Shown here one piece after another: positions 1 to 11,855 of a DNA stretch of 64,000 nucleotides (positions within the stretch are counted from its first letter, which is position 1; the number at the start of each line of letters is the position of its first letter). Under the pieces are notes generated by a model that had not been told where the DNA came from, did not search any database, and was given only the letters and a program-made list of their open reading frames with translations. The DNA is taken from assembly GCA_951230915.1 (NCBI GenBank), contig OX579634.1:42297570-42361569 (forward strand). The letters run 5' to 3'. Source of the DNA: Antitrichia curtipendula (taxonomy: Eukaryota; Streptophyta; Bryopsida; Hypnales; Leucodontaceae). Position numbers and translations under genes: made by a program.

Positions 1-446
1 TGAAGTGTCCACTGCAAGTCCCAGACAAGTTGTGCTGCGTATTTTTGTTTGTGTGTGTCGTTGTAGTCGAGCATGTGCTTGAATTTCTGTTTGAATGTAT
101 GATTGTGAGTATGTTTGACAAGCCCAATTGGAGGTTTGTAATGCCGAAGCTATAAGTGTTATTATGCAGGTATGATTAATTTTTAAATTGGAAATGTGCG
201 CTTAGTGAATCAGCGTGTAGAGTGAACTGTTGTGAAAACAGAGAATGGTGAAGGAGGAAGATTACCAAATTGATGAAAAAGTGACTTCCAGCTTGAAGAA
301 GATAATTGGATGATGAGATCAAGTTGAAATTTGAGGGACAGTAGAATTGTAGAATCTTAAGTCCAAGTTGGAGTGAAGATGGATATTTTGTTAGGAACCA
401 GTTGTGGTGAAAAATTATAAATTATTAAATGTGTAAACGGTGATTT
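1..446. other. intergenic, no gene seen
   Basis: A+T-rich sequence with no long ORF, RNA gene or clear repeat boundary. It ends at TTT, which is the apparent 3-bp target duplication of the CACTA-like element that follows. Confidence 0.5.
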
Positions 447-781
447 CACTAGTAGAAAAAAACAGTGCCCAAATCAACAAAAATCAACAAAAAAGTGTTG
501 ATTTTTTTTGTTGATTTGGACGTGTTAATTTGGGTACTTTTTAACACAAAACTGTTGATTTTTTTGTTAATTTTCTGTTAATTTGGACATTAAATTTTTC
601 TTTTAAAAAAAATTTAAATTTTTTTTTCTTCAAATTATTATTATTATTTTTAAATTATTATTATTATTTTTTAAATAAAATAAAATAGACCAATAAAAGT
701 CTGCCACGTGGCAGCACCACACGGGCAATCGCGCCACGCGAGCAGTCTGCCACGCAGGCAGTCCACGCGGGCAGACCGCCA

Positions 782-858
782 CATGGCACCCCATTTGGAG
801 TTGGGTGCAAGGTTTGAACCTTGCACCCTCTCCTGGGGTGCAAGGTTCAAACCAATGC
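782..858. repeat. short palindrome with B-box-like motif
   Basis: Positions 803-828 form a near-perfect palindrome centred on GGTTTGAACC, and the same motif recurs at 834-852 as GGTTCAAACC. The motif matches a pol III B-box consensus, but no A box or cloverleaf is visible. I call it a repeat rather than a tRNA. It may be a remnant of a tRNA-derived insert inside the CACTA element. Confidence 0.4.
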
Positions 859-951
859 ACCACACATACACATGTGTGTGTGTGTGAGTTTTTTTTTGTC
901 TTACCTAGTTAAAGTTAGTTTTTTTTCTTTTTTTTGTTAAAAACAGCATAT

Positions 952-1280
952 TTCAAAGGCCATTTAAGCATATCAAAACAACTTTTTTCTTAAAACTTTG
1001 AACTAAGAAAAGTTGATATATACAAGTATCTTTCATCTCCAAAAATCCTTTTGCAATTTTAAGTCTCCAATCAAAAGTTATGACTAAATTTCAGAGAGGG
1101 TCTTTCACAGTGTCAAAAAAAATTCAATGGAACCCCTCTCTGAAATTTAGTCATAACTTTTGACTGGAGACTTAAAATTGCAAACGGATTTTTGGAGATG
1201 AAAGGTACTTGTATTTAGCAACTTTTCTTAGTTCAAAGTTTTAAGAAAAAGTTGTTTTGCTATGCCTAAATGGTCTTTGA
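952..1280. repeat. long foldback palindrome inside CACTA element
   Basis: The arm at 952-1100 is almost perfectly reverse-complementary to 1133-1280, separated by a loop of about 32 bp. Mismatches are few, for example near 1015-1035. Transcription through it would give an RNA hairpin of about 150 bp. It is well inside the element's terminal repeats and so is a separate structure from the TIRs. Confidence 0.9.
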
Positions 1281-1607
1281 AGTCTGCTGACTTTGAAAAT
1301 TACCAAGTTGGGAATGTTTTATTTATTTTTTCCAAAAACAAACTATTTATAGAATACTAACTATGATAATCTATACATTTTTTCAAATAAAAAAATTTAC
1401 TTGAGAATTTTTTTAGTCAAAATTAACAAAAAAGTGTTGATTTTTTGTTAATTTAAAAATGCAGTACTCAAATTAACAAAAAAATTTGTTGATTTGGGCA
1501 GTTTTTACAAAAATCAACAAAAACTTGTGAAAATGGACGATGCAGTACCCAAATCAACAAAAAATTGTTGATGTTTTGTTAATTTGGGCACTGTTTTTCT
1601 ACTAGTG

Positions 1608-3343
1608 TTTATTCACCAATTTGGATTTATGCAATGAAGATTTAATCCAGTTGGTGTTAATGCTTGTGATTGAGAATATGTGTTTGATTGTATGTGAAGC
1701 AATTTGAGATTAATTGTATGGAATTCAAATTGATATGAATGCAAGTCCAAATTGTATGTGTGATAGAATGGTTTACAGTCTGAATGATTTTGAATGCTAG
1801 AATAGCAGGGCCTAATAGGATGTTTGCATTTATGATATATGCATGATTTCCAATTTGGTCTGAGAAGCTAAGGTTACTACATCAAATTACCAAGTCGAAA
1901 CGTTGTTGTGATAGCGAGGTCCAATTTGGTTTATATGCTATATGGAATATTTTTAGTCTAATTTGGGGTCGGAATGATGACTGGAAGTTGTCTTGAGAGG
2001 AATCCAATTTGATATTTAAAGAGTATGCAATCTATCTAAATTGAGAGGAGATTTCATGAGTGATTGAAGTTAAGAAAAATATTTAAAAAAATGGAAAGTA
2101 ACAAGATACCTAAGTGGAATAAAAAGGAGAGTAAAAATCTGAATTTGCTGTTGTTGGTGAAACCGAGTTGGAGAATTAAAGTTGATCAAGACCAAGTTGG
2201 TGGATTTGGTGGTTTTCAAAGCTGGAGACACTGACCAACTGGATAGGTGACATGTCCTAATCGGAGCAAGGCTGAAAGCTATCTCAAGCCAAGTTGGAAG
2301 TTCAAGGCTGAATTGGTGCCGATCAAGTCCAATTTGGGAGAAAGACAAAGGATTCCCAATTAAAGATTAAAGATCAAAAACAATTTGGGAGATCATTTTT
2401 TCTTTGTGGTTTTATGGATGGAGTGATCAATGAAATCAGTAATTAATTGAAATATTGTGAGGAATTAAATTAATACTAGTTGGAAGTATGCCTTCTTGGT
2501 TGTTTTATTTATCATTTTGTTGTCTTTTATTGTTGTAGAAGTAAACCTATTCAAAAGACCTCCCTAGGAACGAACTTTACTATTGATTTAGAAATTCTCA
2601 AATAGGATCTAAATCTATCTACATCTCTCATCCCTTGGATTCCAACTTTTTGAGGAATGATTCTAGTACATATCTAGAGATACTAATAGGTATGTATTAC
2701 CTTTTTCATTTCAAATATTCATAGAATTTTTTTATTTTCAAATTTTAAATTATAAAATTTCCATTTGAGTGTTTTTTTCCAATGGTCTAATCAATGCAAA
2801 TTAATCAATTATTATTTTTTATAATAATTTATTTTGTAAAAGGTGATTTTTTTAAAGGGTTGGAAATAAATTTAATAACCTTAGTGTTCCATAGAATATA
2901 TTCTATAGAGGTGCATGAAAATTGTGACAAGATTTGAAGGTTGCATTGAGCTTATATTTCATGATTCATACTAATAATGTCCAAAGGCCATAGGTCAATG
3001 AATAGGCTATTGTGGAAGTTCAACTAGCCATGCCTCGCAAAGTAATTTATAATGTAAAATTAGATATTGGTTCTTTTTATCTTTTCTTCACATAGGTGCA
3101 ATACTCTTGGGACCATTCCAATTCTACAAAGAACTCTTGGTACATGTATAGTGCCATTTACAATCAATGCAAGCAATATATGATTTCTTTTCAATGTTTA
3201 TTGTGTGTACTAAAGCAACAATTAGTGGACGTTTTTTCCATAAAACCAACAAAAATTATAGAAGAAGCAATTGTGCTTTGCACCTATACTTCAAAAAATC
3301 ATTTACATAATAATACACCTCAATGATTGTGTCAACACACGTA
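1608..3343. other. intergenic, no gene seen
   Basis: A+T-rich DNA. The ORFs at 2070-2348 (minus) and 3096-3326 (plus) show no recognisable domain and no supporting exon structure, so neither is called as a gene. No tRNA or clear terminal repeats were found. Confidence 0.45.
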
Positions 3344-4450
3344 CACTAGAAGAAAAACATGTCCAATAGAACCGACTACTATGCAACTAGTGTCCTATAC
3401 AACTATCCTGCGTTTGTAATCCTCTATATATGTACCAAATCTAACGTAATTGTTTTATAACATTCATACATTGTTTTAGTTGCAAAGCAGTCAATCTATA
3501 GTTGCAAAAAATAACTACAGTAGGAAACAACTAGGAAAAGATTGCAACTGTAAAATGACCATAGTTGTTTCCTAGTTGCTTTCTAATCTTCATCCTAGTA
3601 GTTTTTTAGTCATTTCCTACAATACTAAAAATTATGCTTCTCTATTGATTTGGTTGTATAGATTTGATTCACTTTTCTATTGATTTAGTGAATAATTTGT
3701 TGATTCGGATAGATATCCATAGAAAAGTGAACCAAATGAATGTGACCAAATCAACAAAAAAACTGAATTTTCTAGTAGTGAAGCTAGTTGTTTCCTAGTT
3801 GCTCTTAAGTTGTACATTGTTGCTTCTTAGTCGGTTTCTAGTTGTTTCCTAGTTGCTTCCAAAATTCATTTCCATTTGTCTTATATCAATTGTCCCATAT
3901 CAATTGTAAAGAGTACCATTAGGTTGGACATATAAGACTTATAAATTGTTGTAGTTTTAAGCAATGAATTTTGTTGATAGAATTTTTAGATTTCTATAGA
4001 AAATAGGTTTCTACAATCTATCGAAATCAAAAAATATTTAAAATCCAAGAATTTTAGGATCTATGAAATTTTAAGGTATCCTAAATCAATGAAATCTATT
4101 AAATATAAGTAGTTGAATTTTTGAAATCTAGGAGTAAAGTAGATCTAAAATTTTGAAATCTAAAAAAAAAAATTTGAAATTCAAAAATCTAGACAAAGGT
4201 AGATATAAAATTTTGAAATCTACAAATCAGTAGATTAGTATTTTAAAATGTACAAATCTATAAGTCACAAATGAGTCACACACAAGGCGTGACTTTTGCA
4301 ATTGCTACACCTTTTTCCTAGATTTTAGAATGTCCACTGCAACTACAAGTCTCCAAATTATCACCAATCGCAAACCAATTGTAAGTGTCCTATGCAACTA
4401 TAAAACTAATTGTATAGTGTAGTTGCAAAAACCCTCATTTTCTTCTAGTG
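3344..4450. mobile_element. CACTA-like non-autonomous element, copy 2
   Basis: The left end is CACTAGAAGAAAAA and the right end is its complement, TTTTCTTCTAGTG, about 13 bp of TIR. Flanking trinucleotides are GTA and ATA, so the target duplication is not exact. Subterminal DNA repeats short motifs around GTTGCAACTA and TAGTTGTTTCCTAGTTGC in both orientations. Positions 3646-3680 and 3720-3753 form an imperfect 34-bp hairpin containing the CAAATCA motif also found in the element at 447-1607, probably a nested MITE. No coding capacity is visible. Its right end is closely similar to the left end of the element at 28726-30313, so these are one family in opposite orientations. Confidence 0.7.
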
Positions 4451-5466
4451 ATATTATCCAACTTAGCAATTTTACTCACCTAAATATCTCCCCTCCATAT
4501 CATAAAACCTCATAATGTCTCAAAATTTTAGTTGAATTAGCAAAAACCACCATGAAAAATGAAAGAAATATTATACTTTAAAATAATCATCTAAATTATA
4601 AGTAAGCAATTTCTAAATATAGACATATACAAAAAATCTAACTCAAAAGAGAAACCTAAATCATATTCAAAAACAGTGATGTAACACCGTTAGATTGCAT
4701 ACAAAATAGTCCTGGTAATCTATTACTAATCTTGAAGATATAGCAAGTAAAGTATATACACAACAAACCCTTTCCAATCAACCAACGATCTCCACATTCC
4801 CAAATCAATCATATCATCATCTGATTTGCACTTGCGCAATTCAAAAGCATCCATAGTATGATCTCAACATATTTATACTCAAACCTAGAGGTCTTAAGCA
4901 TCAATGCAACTATTAGCTCTAGATTTGATTGACTAACATTCGACTTTCCTCTCCAAAATATAGCAAACAATAATAAAAACCCTTGATCTAGACAACATTC
5001 CCAACTCTATCCTCAAAATATGCCTATACAATTCCTTGACCTAATCTATTTATTCTTCATACATTGCTATAAACACCAATAGATATTACAATTATGGAAA
5101 AACAACATCACAATATTTCTACATAAAAATGATAATCCAACGTGTTTAGTCAAATGTAGATGCATCACATTAGCACAAACCATCTATAAATTATATACCA
5201 ACACACTTTAAACATTGTTGGCCAAATCTTACATGACACTCATGAAGGCCTCAACAATATCTATTGCTAGATAACTCCAAATACTTACAACAACTCTAAA
5301 AGATGTAAGGTTAACATCACAAAATATCAAGTATATATTATACATTGACTTTCAAAATGCATTTGACTCTACAACCCCCCCTTGATTGGTAGTAATTATG
5401 AGAGATCTTGGATACACATAAGATGTAATCAACTTAATTGGAAACATATATTCCAACTCTACTAGG
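4451..5466. other. intergenic, no gene seen
   Basis: A+T-rich sequence without ORFs above background, RNA genes or obvious repeat ends. Confidence 0.45.
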
Positions 5467-7320
5467 ATCATTGCAAGAATTGGTGGTTGATTTTGGCATA
5501 TTCTATAGCATGATGGCCTTGTTTTTTATTATAATTTTTTGAGCATGAAGCCGATGAAGCTGAATTTTTTTAAATTAAAGATGGATGTTTTGTTAGTTAT
5601 CAAATCTTATATTTTTCAAAATTTTAGAAAATTCATTTTATATTTAAAAAGTCAAATTTTCTAATTTATCACACTTTAAAGGTTAGTTTTTCTTAGTATT
5701 GGATGATTATCCAAATTAATAATTTAGAGTTGAAATTTCTATGGTCTAATTCCACACTAGGTGGGGATGTTCCTACAAAGGGACATTCAAAATATATTAT
5801 TGTATGTCCTCCACGTTTGTGTAAAGAGGACTCCCTTGTGTGCGCATTTCTAAACATTGAAGATGGTTTCATGATTATGATTTTGGTAAAATCTCATCAC
5901 CATCAAGTTGTCACAAATGGACAATTATTAGTTAAAAAAAATATGCTTGATTTATTATAAATTAAAAAATGGATATACCCCTCTTATGTGAAAATTGGGA
6001 CACAATATGGAACTATTGGTGGGTACAACTAAGACTGCGTAGTACTCAAATTTGACACTTGTTGATAGTACAATAGATCTATAGTTTGATAGATGGACCA
6101 AAATTGACCAACAAGGTTTTCCTTCTAGTACTCATAATATTGAGCACTAAAACTCCAAATTTTGGCAAACGCTACAAAATCGACCACCAATTCTTGCTAT
6201 GACCCACCACAGTCTTTCAACGAGAACACTTTGGCCACATCCAAGAAATTCCAATTCTCCAAGGTAACATTTTAGAAGATACATTAAACCCATACCTACT
6301 TATAAAGTTATAATATTTCTAGAATCATTCCTTAAATGGCTTCAATGAGTCAATTTACGATATTTTTTTGTACTTCTAAACACACCATTAATCCATTTAT
6401 AATGTTAGAAATAGATATAGCCTCCTGAAATCCATATTCAGTCCTCAATTTTGGAAGCCTGGCATGTATCATCAGAGTATTGGTTGCAAATGTGCGTCTA
6501 TGTGCAAACTTAGTCATTGTGAGGTGGTGAAATAGAGCTTGGTATAGAGTTGAAAACCAAGGTTATTGCAAGAAATACCGTTCAAAAAGCGTAGTGTTTT
6601 GTACAATATTCATTTTATTCTTTAGGGATACTTTAAAATTAGAAAAAAATTAAATTAAATGTAAAAAATGTGTTTAATATATACATCTTTAAGAAGAAGG
6701 TACCCTGGGAAGGAAAAAGCATAGCAAAATTCTCCAAGTAGGGGAACTAGCAAAGTGCAAAATCTCATGAAATTAGGTACTTTCAATGTAGTTTCACATT
6801 TTTAATTTGTAAAATATAGGATTTAAAAATTAAAAAAAACACTAAAAATTGAACATTTGGAAAGAGTTTGTAATGATGAGATTTCACCAAAAGATTGCCC
6901 TCAGAACCAACTTCATTGTTTAGAAATTGCTTGCACTGAAAAAACTGTTTGTTCTCACGTGGAGGACACAAAATAATATTTTTTTAGATTTTCTTTGGTA
7001 GGAGTATGCTTTCCTACTATGCAAATAGACCATGAAAATTTCAGCTCTAGATCATTAACTTTGGGGACTCCTAACATAGTAAAAATCCCTAAACCTCATA
7101 GTGTGACAAACTCACAAAAATGACTTTTAAATATAAAATGATTTTTTTTTAATTTCTAAAAAATAAGGGATCTGATAACCATTAAGTTATATATCTCCAA
7201 TAAAAATTTCAAGTTTATGAAGTTTATGCTTCAAAAGTTATAGAAGATGACAAAAAGGTATACGCTCATCGTGACTTGAAATAGGATTGGTCTTTCTTGC
7301 AATGACCCACCAAAGCCTTT
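5467..7320. repeat. diverged foldback element with arms of about 500 bp
   Basis: The left arm (about 5467-5960) aligns in reverse complement with the right arm (about 6783-7320). Shared landmarks include GCAAGAA-GGTGG at the outer ends, ATTTTATATTTAAAAAGTC, the phrase encoding VCPPR near 5809 (plus) and 6965 (minus), and AAAATCTCATCA near 5890 (plus) and 6890 (minus). A third partial copy of the outer tip lies at 6175-6220, so the structure may be nested or rearranged. The short ORFs on the two arms mirror each other because of the palindrome and show no domain. The transposon class is unassigned, since no clean TIR plus target duplication can be defined. Confidence 0.6.
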
Positions 7321-7481
7321 CAAACATAATCATTTTTAGGGGCTATAGCTTAGAGATTAGGATATTATCTATAACTAAAGTGGTGAAGCATTAAGGAGGA
7401 ATGTTTTTTTTTGTCCTTGACTCTATTACCAAACTAAGTTTTGAAACATCATAAAGTCCGGTTCAAAATGACCTTAAACTA

Positions 7482-7712
7482 CCCCGGGTGATGGCCAAGT
7501 GGTAGGGGCTTTTGATGAAATCCATGAGGTTCCTGGTTCAACTCCCCATGCTGACATTGCTTGCATGGGGGCTCCCCGTGATGGCTTTGACGGGGATACC
7601 CAAGGCTTGTAATTGCCGGGTTGCCTTGGATGTTGTGTTGTGTCATTCCAGCTGTGGCCCTTAGAAGGCCGTACGTTTAAAATAAAACAAAAAACAAAAC
7701 AAAACAAACAAA
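7482..7712 (+). mobile_element. tRNA-derived SINE
   Basis: The head carries a pol III A box (TGGCCAAGTGG, near 7492) and a B box (GGTTCAACTCC, near 7533) at tRNA-like spacing. It is followed by an unrelated body and ends in an A-rich tail of AAAACAAA repeats (about 7678-7712). This order of tRNA head, body and A-rich tail defines a tRNA-type SINE transcribed by RNA polymerase III and moved by a LINE's reverse transcriptase. The sequence does not fold as a normal tRNA because the region beyond the B box lacks the acceptor strand. A second partial copy of the body lies at 8530-8812. Confidence 0.75.
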
Positions 7713-8529
7713 AAACGCACGCACTAGAGTGTACCTTCTGAAAAAGGTAAGTAGTTATTGAGTCACATACAAACAAAGGCCTAGTGGGTACGGATGTGGG
7801 ACCTTTAACAAACAACAGACTCGATCTTTAAATACTTTGGTTCATAGAACCAAAATTCGAATATTTCTTCTTGGAGTTTGACCCCACGGACCACAAGTTC
7901 AGACGAGGACATGAAGTCTAGCCCTGGTAGCCCATTTCAAATAATGGATATTTTGAAGCTCCTTCTGAATCCGGTTTTCAAACTTGTCCCCCAAGCCCCA
8001 ATTGAAGGAGAATCTGAAGAATTCTGCTACTTACCATATGTGGAAAGAAAGTCTAGATTGAATGAAGAAATGGCGAAAGGGAAAGCCCAAATTTTCCTAC
8101 CCTGGAATGCCCAAATTTTCGCGTTTACACGTTTTCGGAGTCACTTCCGCGTAAACCAGTTTGACGGACCATCGAGGACTGAAGGCGGGACTGTCCGGCA
8201 CTGCCCAAGATTGATCACTGTAGCCACACAAGGACTGATGGGTGATGGGTGACGCTCACTGGACGTCCTCCTCAATTTATAAATCGTGAGGCGCCCGGGG
8301 ATGTCGTCGTTGATTTGTACGTAATTTGTACGAGAGAATTGCTTGGAACAGTTTGGAATTGAGGAGATTCCCTTGCTGAATGTGCTGCGACAATAGAGTG
8401 ACGAGAGAACAACCGGCGGATTCAACGGACACAGCGGGATTAATGGACGAACAGTGGGCCAGGGAGGATTGACCCCTGTATCGCCCCGTCAATGACAGTT
8501 CTGGTTAGAGTCAAAAATATAGAGAAAAT
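7713..8529. other. intergenic with an unassigned open frame
   Basis: A plus-strand frame is open from 7878 to 8252. Its first ATG is at 7911, giving about 113 residues starting MKSSPGSPFQIMDILKLLL. No domain is recognisable and the opposite strand is also partly open here. Composition is closer to genic DNA than the flanks, so it could be a gene fragment, but I do not call it. Confidence 0.3.
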
Positions 8530-8812
8530 GATCGGACTCCCCATGCTGATGTTGCTTGTGGGGGCTCTTCGTGCTCGTGCGCAAGGAGAGGGTTTGTGCC
8601 CTCCATTTGTTTCTGATAGGGATTAAGTTGAAGACACCGATTCTGTCCCTGCACCCAATTCCATCATGATGTACTTCCTTGCATCAGGGTGCACATTTTC
8701 ATTGTGACAAAATTGGGTACAAAGACGATAATGGATGCTATCATCTTAGGCCCATGGATTGCCATAGTTGTGTCAGGTCTGTCCTAGCTGCGGCCCTCAT
8801 AAGAAAAAAAGA
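8530..8812 (+). mobile_element. partial, diverged SINE copy
   Basis: ACTCCCCATGCTGATGTTGC and GGGGGCTCTTCGTG near 8538-8575 match the part of the 7482-7712 SINE just after its B box. AGCTGCGGCCCTCATAAG and a poly-A stretch near 8790-8812 match its 3' end. The promoter head is missing and the middle is expanded or replaced, so this is a 5'-truncated or rearranged copy. Confidence 0.5.
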
Positions 8813-9214
8813 GTTCAATTTGGGAATCGAAGGAAAATAGCCGGTACCATTCAAAAAGGAACTTCCCGAACAACTGCAGTCGGTTCACTCACTGCGGCAC
8901 AATTCATTTGCAAACTTCAGTTCGTGGAATGCAAGCATGCGATCACACGTGCTAACTTCAGCTTACTCTCCGGTGACGGAGTCCGTTAGGAGAGGAACCA
9001 CGCGTCACGCACTGCAGTTGGTCAATTACGATATTCAGCCATTAGCAACTAAGGCCTGGTAACCTGGTTAGCACGCCTCCTTTTTCGAATTCCAGCATTC
9101 TGATTCGTTTGGGGAAGTTGAAAGAAGCAAAGTCCGCTGCCCAAAAGTGCTACAATTTCAAACATTCCCCCCTCCGCAGCGGCCAGATTCTGTCCACAAA
9201 CATCGGAGGAAATC

Positions 9215-9238
9215 GGGGGGGGGGGGGGAGGGGGGGGG
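9215..9238. repeat. poly-G microsatellite
   Basis: A run of 14 G, one A, then 9 G. It can form G-quadruplex structures and is a likely site of length error in sequencing. Confidence 0.9.
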
Positions 9239-9440
9239 AAATCACTCTGACTAACGTAACAGGTCCAGAAATCGCCCACCTAAGACCTGAAACTGAATTT
9301 TGGGAAGGCGAAACTTCTTGGAATATTTTTCAGTCAATTTTCCTTGAAAGAGAAGTGGATTTCACATCTATCCTAAGTCGTTTCATATTTTTTGGAGCTT
9401 TTTGAAATTAGTTATGAAAATTTGAAGTTGAACTGGCGTA

Positions 9441-9557
9441 GGGCTCCAAAATCGTCCACACCCCTGAAATGTACACTATTTGTACATCAACGAAGGCTAT
9501 GAAAAAACAGCATGTACAAATCGTGTACGTTTTATAGGTGGGCGGTTCTTAATGCCC
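9441..9557. repeat. small palindromic MITE-like repeat
   Basis: GGGC at 9441 and GCCC at 9557 bound an imperfect inverted repeat of about 117 bp containing GTACA-TTTGTACA motifs on both arms. A perfect 8-bp hairpin (CTTCTGCC/GGCAGAAG) follows near 9574-9597. Confidence 0.5.
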
Positions 9558-9638
9558 GAACTATTCTCAAGCCTTCTGCCTTAGTAATGGCAGAAGTTTG
9601 AGACTGTCGCAATGACTCGCAATGGGCGGCAGAGTTAA

Positions 9639-9862
9639 AATAGTGAAATTAGGTTGTCCCACACTAATTTCTTGACATTTGATCCAAAATGAATATTGTC
9701 AGTTATTGTACAAGAAGGCACTACTTTTGAACTAAAATATTGTTGTGATTGGGACTCATGAATCTCCAAGTGTACAAATGAAAATATTCTTAGAAATATC
9801 TATTGATTTTGATGGCTTGTAAAAGTAACTTTCTTGATGTAAGGCAACCTAATTTCACTATT
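9639..9862. repeat. MITE-like element with 18-bp perfect inverted repeats
   Basis: AATAGTGAAATTAGGTTG at 9639-9656 is exactly reverse-complementary to 9845-9862. Similarity continues weakly inward (CTTGA near both arms). There is no coding capacity, and the target duplication could not be fixed. Confidence 0.6.
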
Positions 9863-11273
9863 CTGTGTAGTTGATGGCGTGGGGGTGAACTCCCTCTCCT
9901 CACTTGTGCCCCCAAAGTCATTCCATGGGTGTAAGTAAAGAAAAAGGGAATTTCTTTTTTTGTGCTTGATTAATTTATCTTCTACACCTCTCCTCACTAA
10001 TTTGGAGACTCTGATTGCAAATATGAAATTTCAAAATCTCCCAATTTTATCATGCGTGTCAAATAAAAAATTTCAGTGTTTTCCTTCAAGAACAAGTGAG
10101 AGGGTCAGTTCACCACAATTGTTGATGGGTGGGTGGGTTTGAAAAGCAGATTTCAAGGAGACCCCCCAATGTCATAAAACTTTGTTTTCCATCTTTTTAG
10201 ACTAGGTTTTGTCAAAAACTAGCCCTTTGAGTTTGATTTCGAGTATCCCTAGAAGATGGGGAATAATATTTTTGTGACGTAAGGACACCTCCTTGAAAGG
10301 AGGCAAAACTAGGTTTTTAAATTCTACCATCATTAGCCAATCTCTAACGCCCTCTAATGAAATCTAGTTTTGTTTGTAGTCAAAGCAACCCACTAGATGA
10401 AAAACAAAATGTATGATAATATTTCCATAATGTCAAAGTAAGTTTCAAGGCAATTGTGGCATTTTTCCTATGATTTATAAGGAAAAGATAAATATTAATC
10501 TACTAATAACTCAACTACACAATATTAACACTTTGATCAACCACAAAATACAATATATGGATGTGCAAAATTGATTGAAATGACTTTGTATTAGGTCATG
10601 TAATCTTCTAACTCTTAAACCTCTTGGCTTTCAAAGATGATCCACTCTATGATATGTAATTAAAAAAATTTGGCATTATAGTCTTTGTAAGACCAAGTCT
10701 AATGTTGAAGGCAACTATATTACTCTATCATTGACTAACAAGGAAAAGGTCGTAGCCCGTAATCTTTTTCTTCATTCTAAATACCCAAAGATTTTTCCCT
10801 TAGAACTATTGTGAATAAAACTATAAAACTATATTGTGAATAAAAATATTCTTAATCAAAAGATAAAAATCAATTTTATTCCTATTCATTATTTTGAGAC
10901 ACATTTTTATTATAGTGACTAGAGAAAGAACAACTTAAACCACAAGTTTTGAATGGTTGACATACATTAAGGGTCTATTCATCCGAAGTCCCACGACTGA
11001 CTCATAGTAAGATAGTAAAAGTGGCATTTAAACTATAAACCTTCATTAAAAACAAGACTCTACAAAAATTGGTTATTCAATTATTAGAATGTTAGATTAA
11101 TGATATGTATTATCATTTGAGAACTCAAAAATTATAGAGAAGGCAGAAAGGAAGGTGGTGGATATGTAATGGGAATCCTAATTACTATACTTTCAAGTTA
11201 TTTAGTTTATTTCCTTCACTTTGAGAATTCCCCTGATGGACGTTTGTTACAAAAACAGGCATAATATCTTATC
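9863..11273. other. intergenic, no gene seen
   Basis: A+T-rich DNA with no supported gene. The ORF at 9960-10142 is short and featureless. Confidence 0.45.
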
Positions 11274-11855
11274 TTAACTCCTAAAGCTCCAAGGGTGTTT
11301 TCTGCCAAAAACCACTCAAAACTACCACTTCTGTTGTATTCATTTAAGGAAACCAATTTTTTTTTTTTAAATTCAACCGTAGGATCTTGTACTTAACTTA
11401 TCTGAGATCATGCAATACAAATTTCATCAAATTTGACCGTACGGATTGGAAGATATTAGCATTCAAAGTTGAACAATTTTTTTTTTTTTAAAAGATGCTT
11501 AAATTGCCCAAAAAACTAAGATTGTCCATAACTTTCTCATCCCTAGTCCAAATAGAATGAATCAAAGCTTCACATATAGGTAAAAACATTATATTTTAGG
11601 AAAAAAATTCAAAAATAATTATTATGACTTTTTGTAATTTTTTTTGGGCTGCCCGCCAATCTCCGTTTCTTGCTCATTGTACCATAACTTTTTCATTTGG
11701 CATCCGATTGAAACAAAAATTATATATCCATAAAGCTCTTGCAAAGCTATATAACCTCAAAAAATCTCAAAAATATTCACCTCAAATTGAGACAATAGGA
11801 ACCTACCTGGACCCAAATTGTCCCCCGAGGGGACAAGCGGGTCTTTAGGGGTTAA
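11274..11855. mobile_element. TTAA-flanked non-autonomous element (A-end left, B-end right)
   Basis: Both boundaries carry TTAA (11274-11277 and 11852-11855). The left end reads TTAA-CTCCTAAAG and the right end CTTTAGGGG-TTAA, so short terminal repeats of about 9 bp flank an otherwise asymmetric interior. The left subterminal DNA (CCAAGGGTGTTTTCTGCC) matches the A-end of the elements at 53767-56055, and the right subterminal DNA (GTCCCCCGAGGGGACAA) matches their B-end. A TTAA target duplication with a CCCTA-like terminus is typical of piggyBac-superfamily elements. The interior is non-coding, so it would depend on a transposase in trans. Confidence 0.75.

Larger units (their letters stand above)
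447..1607. mobile_element. non-autonomous CACTA-like DNA transposon
   Basis: The left end reads CACTAGTAGAAAAA followed by CAGTGCCCAAAT. The right end is its inverted complement, giving terminal inverted repeats of roughly 30 bp that begin with CACTA, the hallmark of the En/Spm superfamily. Both sides carry TTT, consistent with the 3-bp target duplication of this superfamily. Both ends are rich in subterminal copies of CAAATCAACAAAA in both orientations, as expected for transposase-binding repeats. No transposase frame is present: the short ORFs at 630-871 are low-complexity or lie in palindromes. It is therefore a deletion derivative or MITE-like copy needing an outside transposase. The interior holds a long near-perfect palindrome (952-1280) and a small tRNA-like palindrome (782-858). 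Confidence 0.85.

Noticed and set aside
7482..7560. A functional tRNA gene
   Set aside because: A and B boxes are present but the acceptor and T arms do not close; the A-rich tail shows a SINE.
7911..8252. Small protein-coding gene
   Set aside because: No domain or splice structure and the opposite strand is also open; noted under the intergenic entry.
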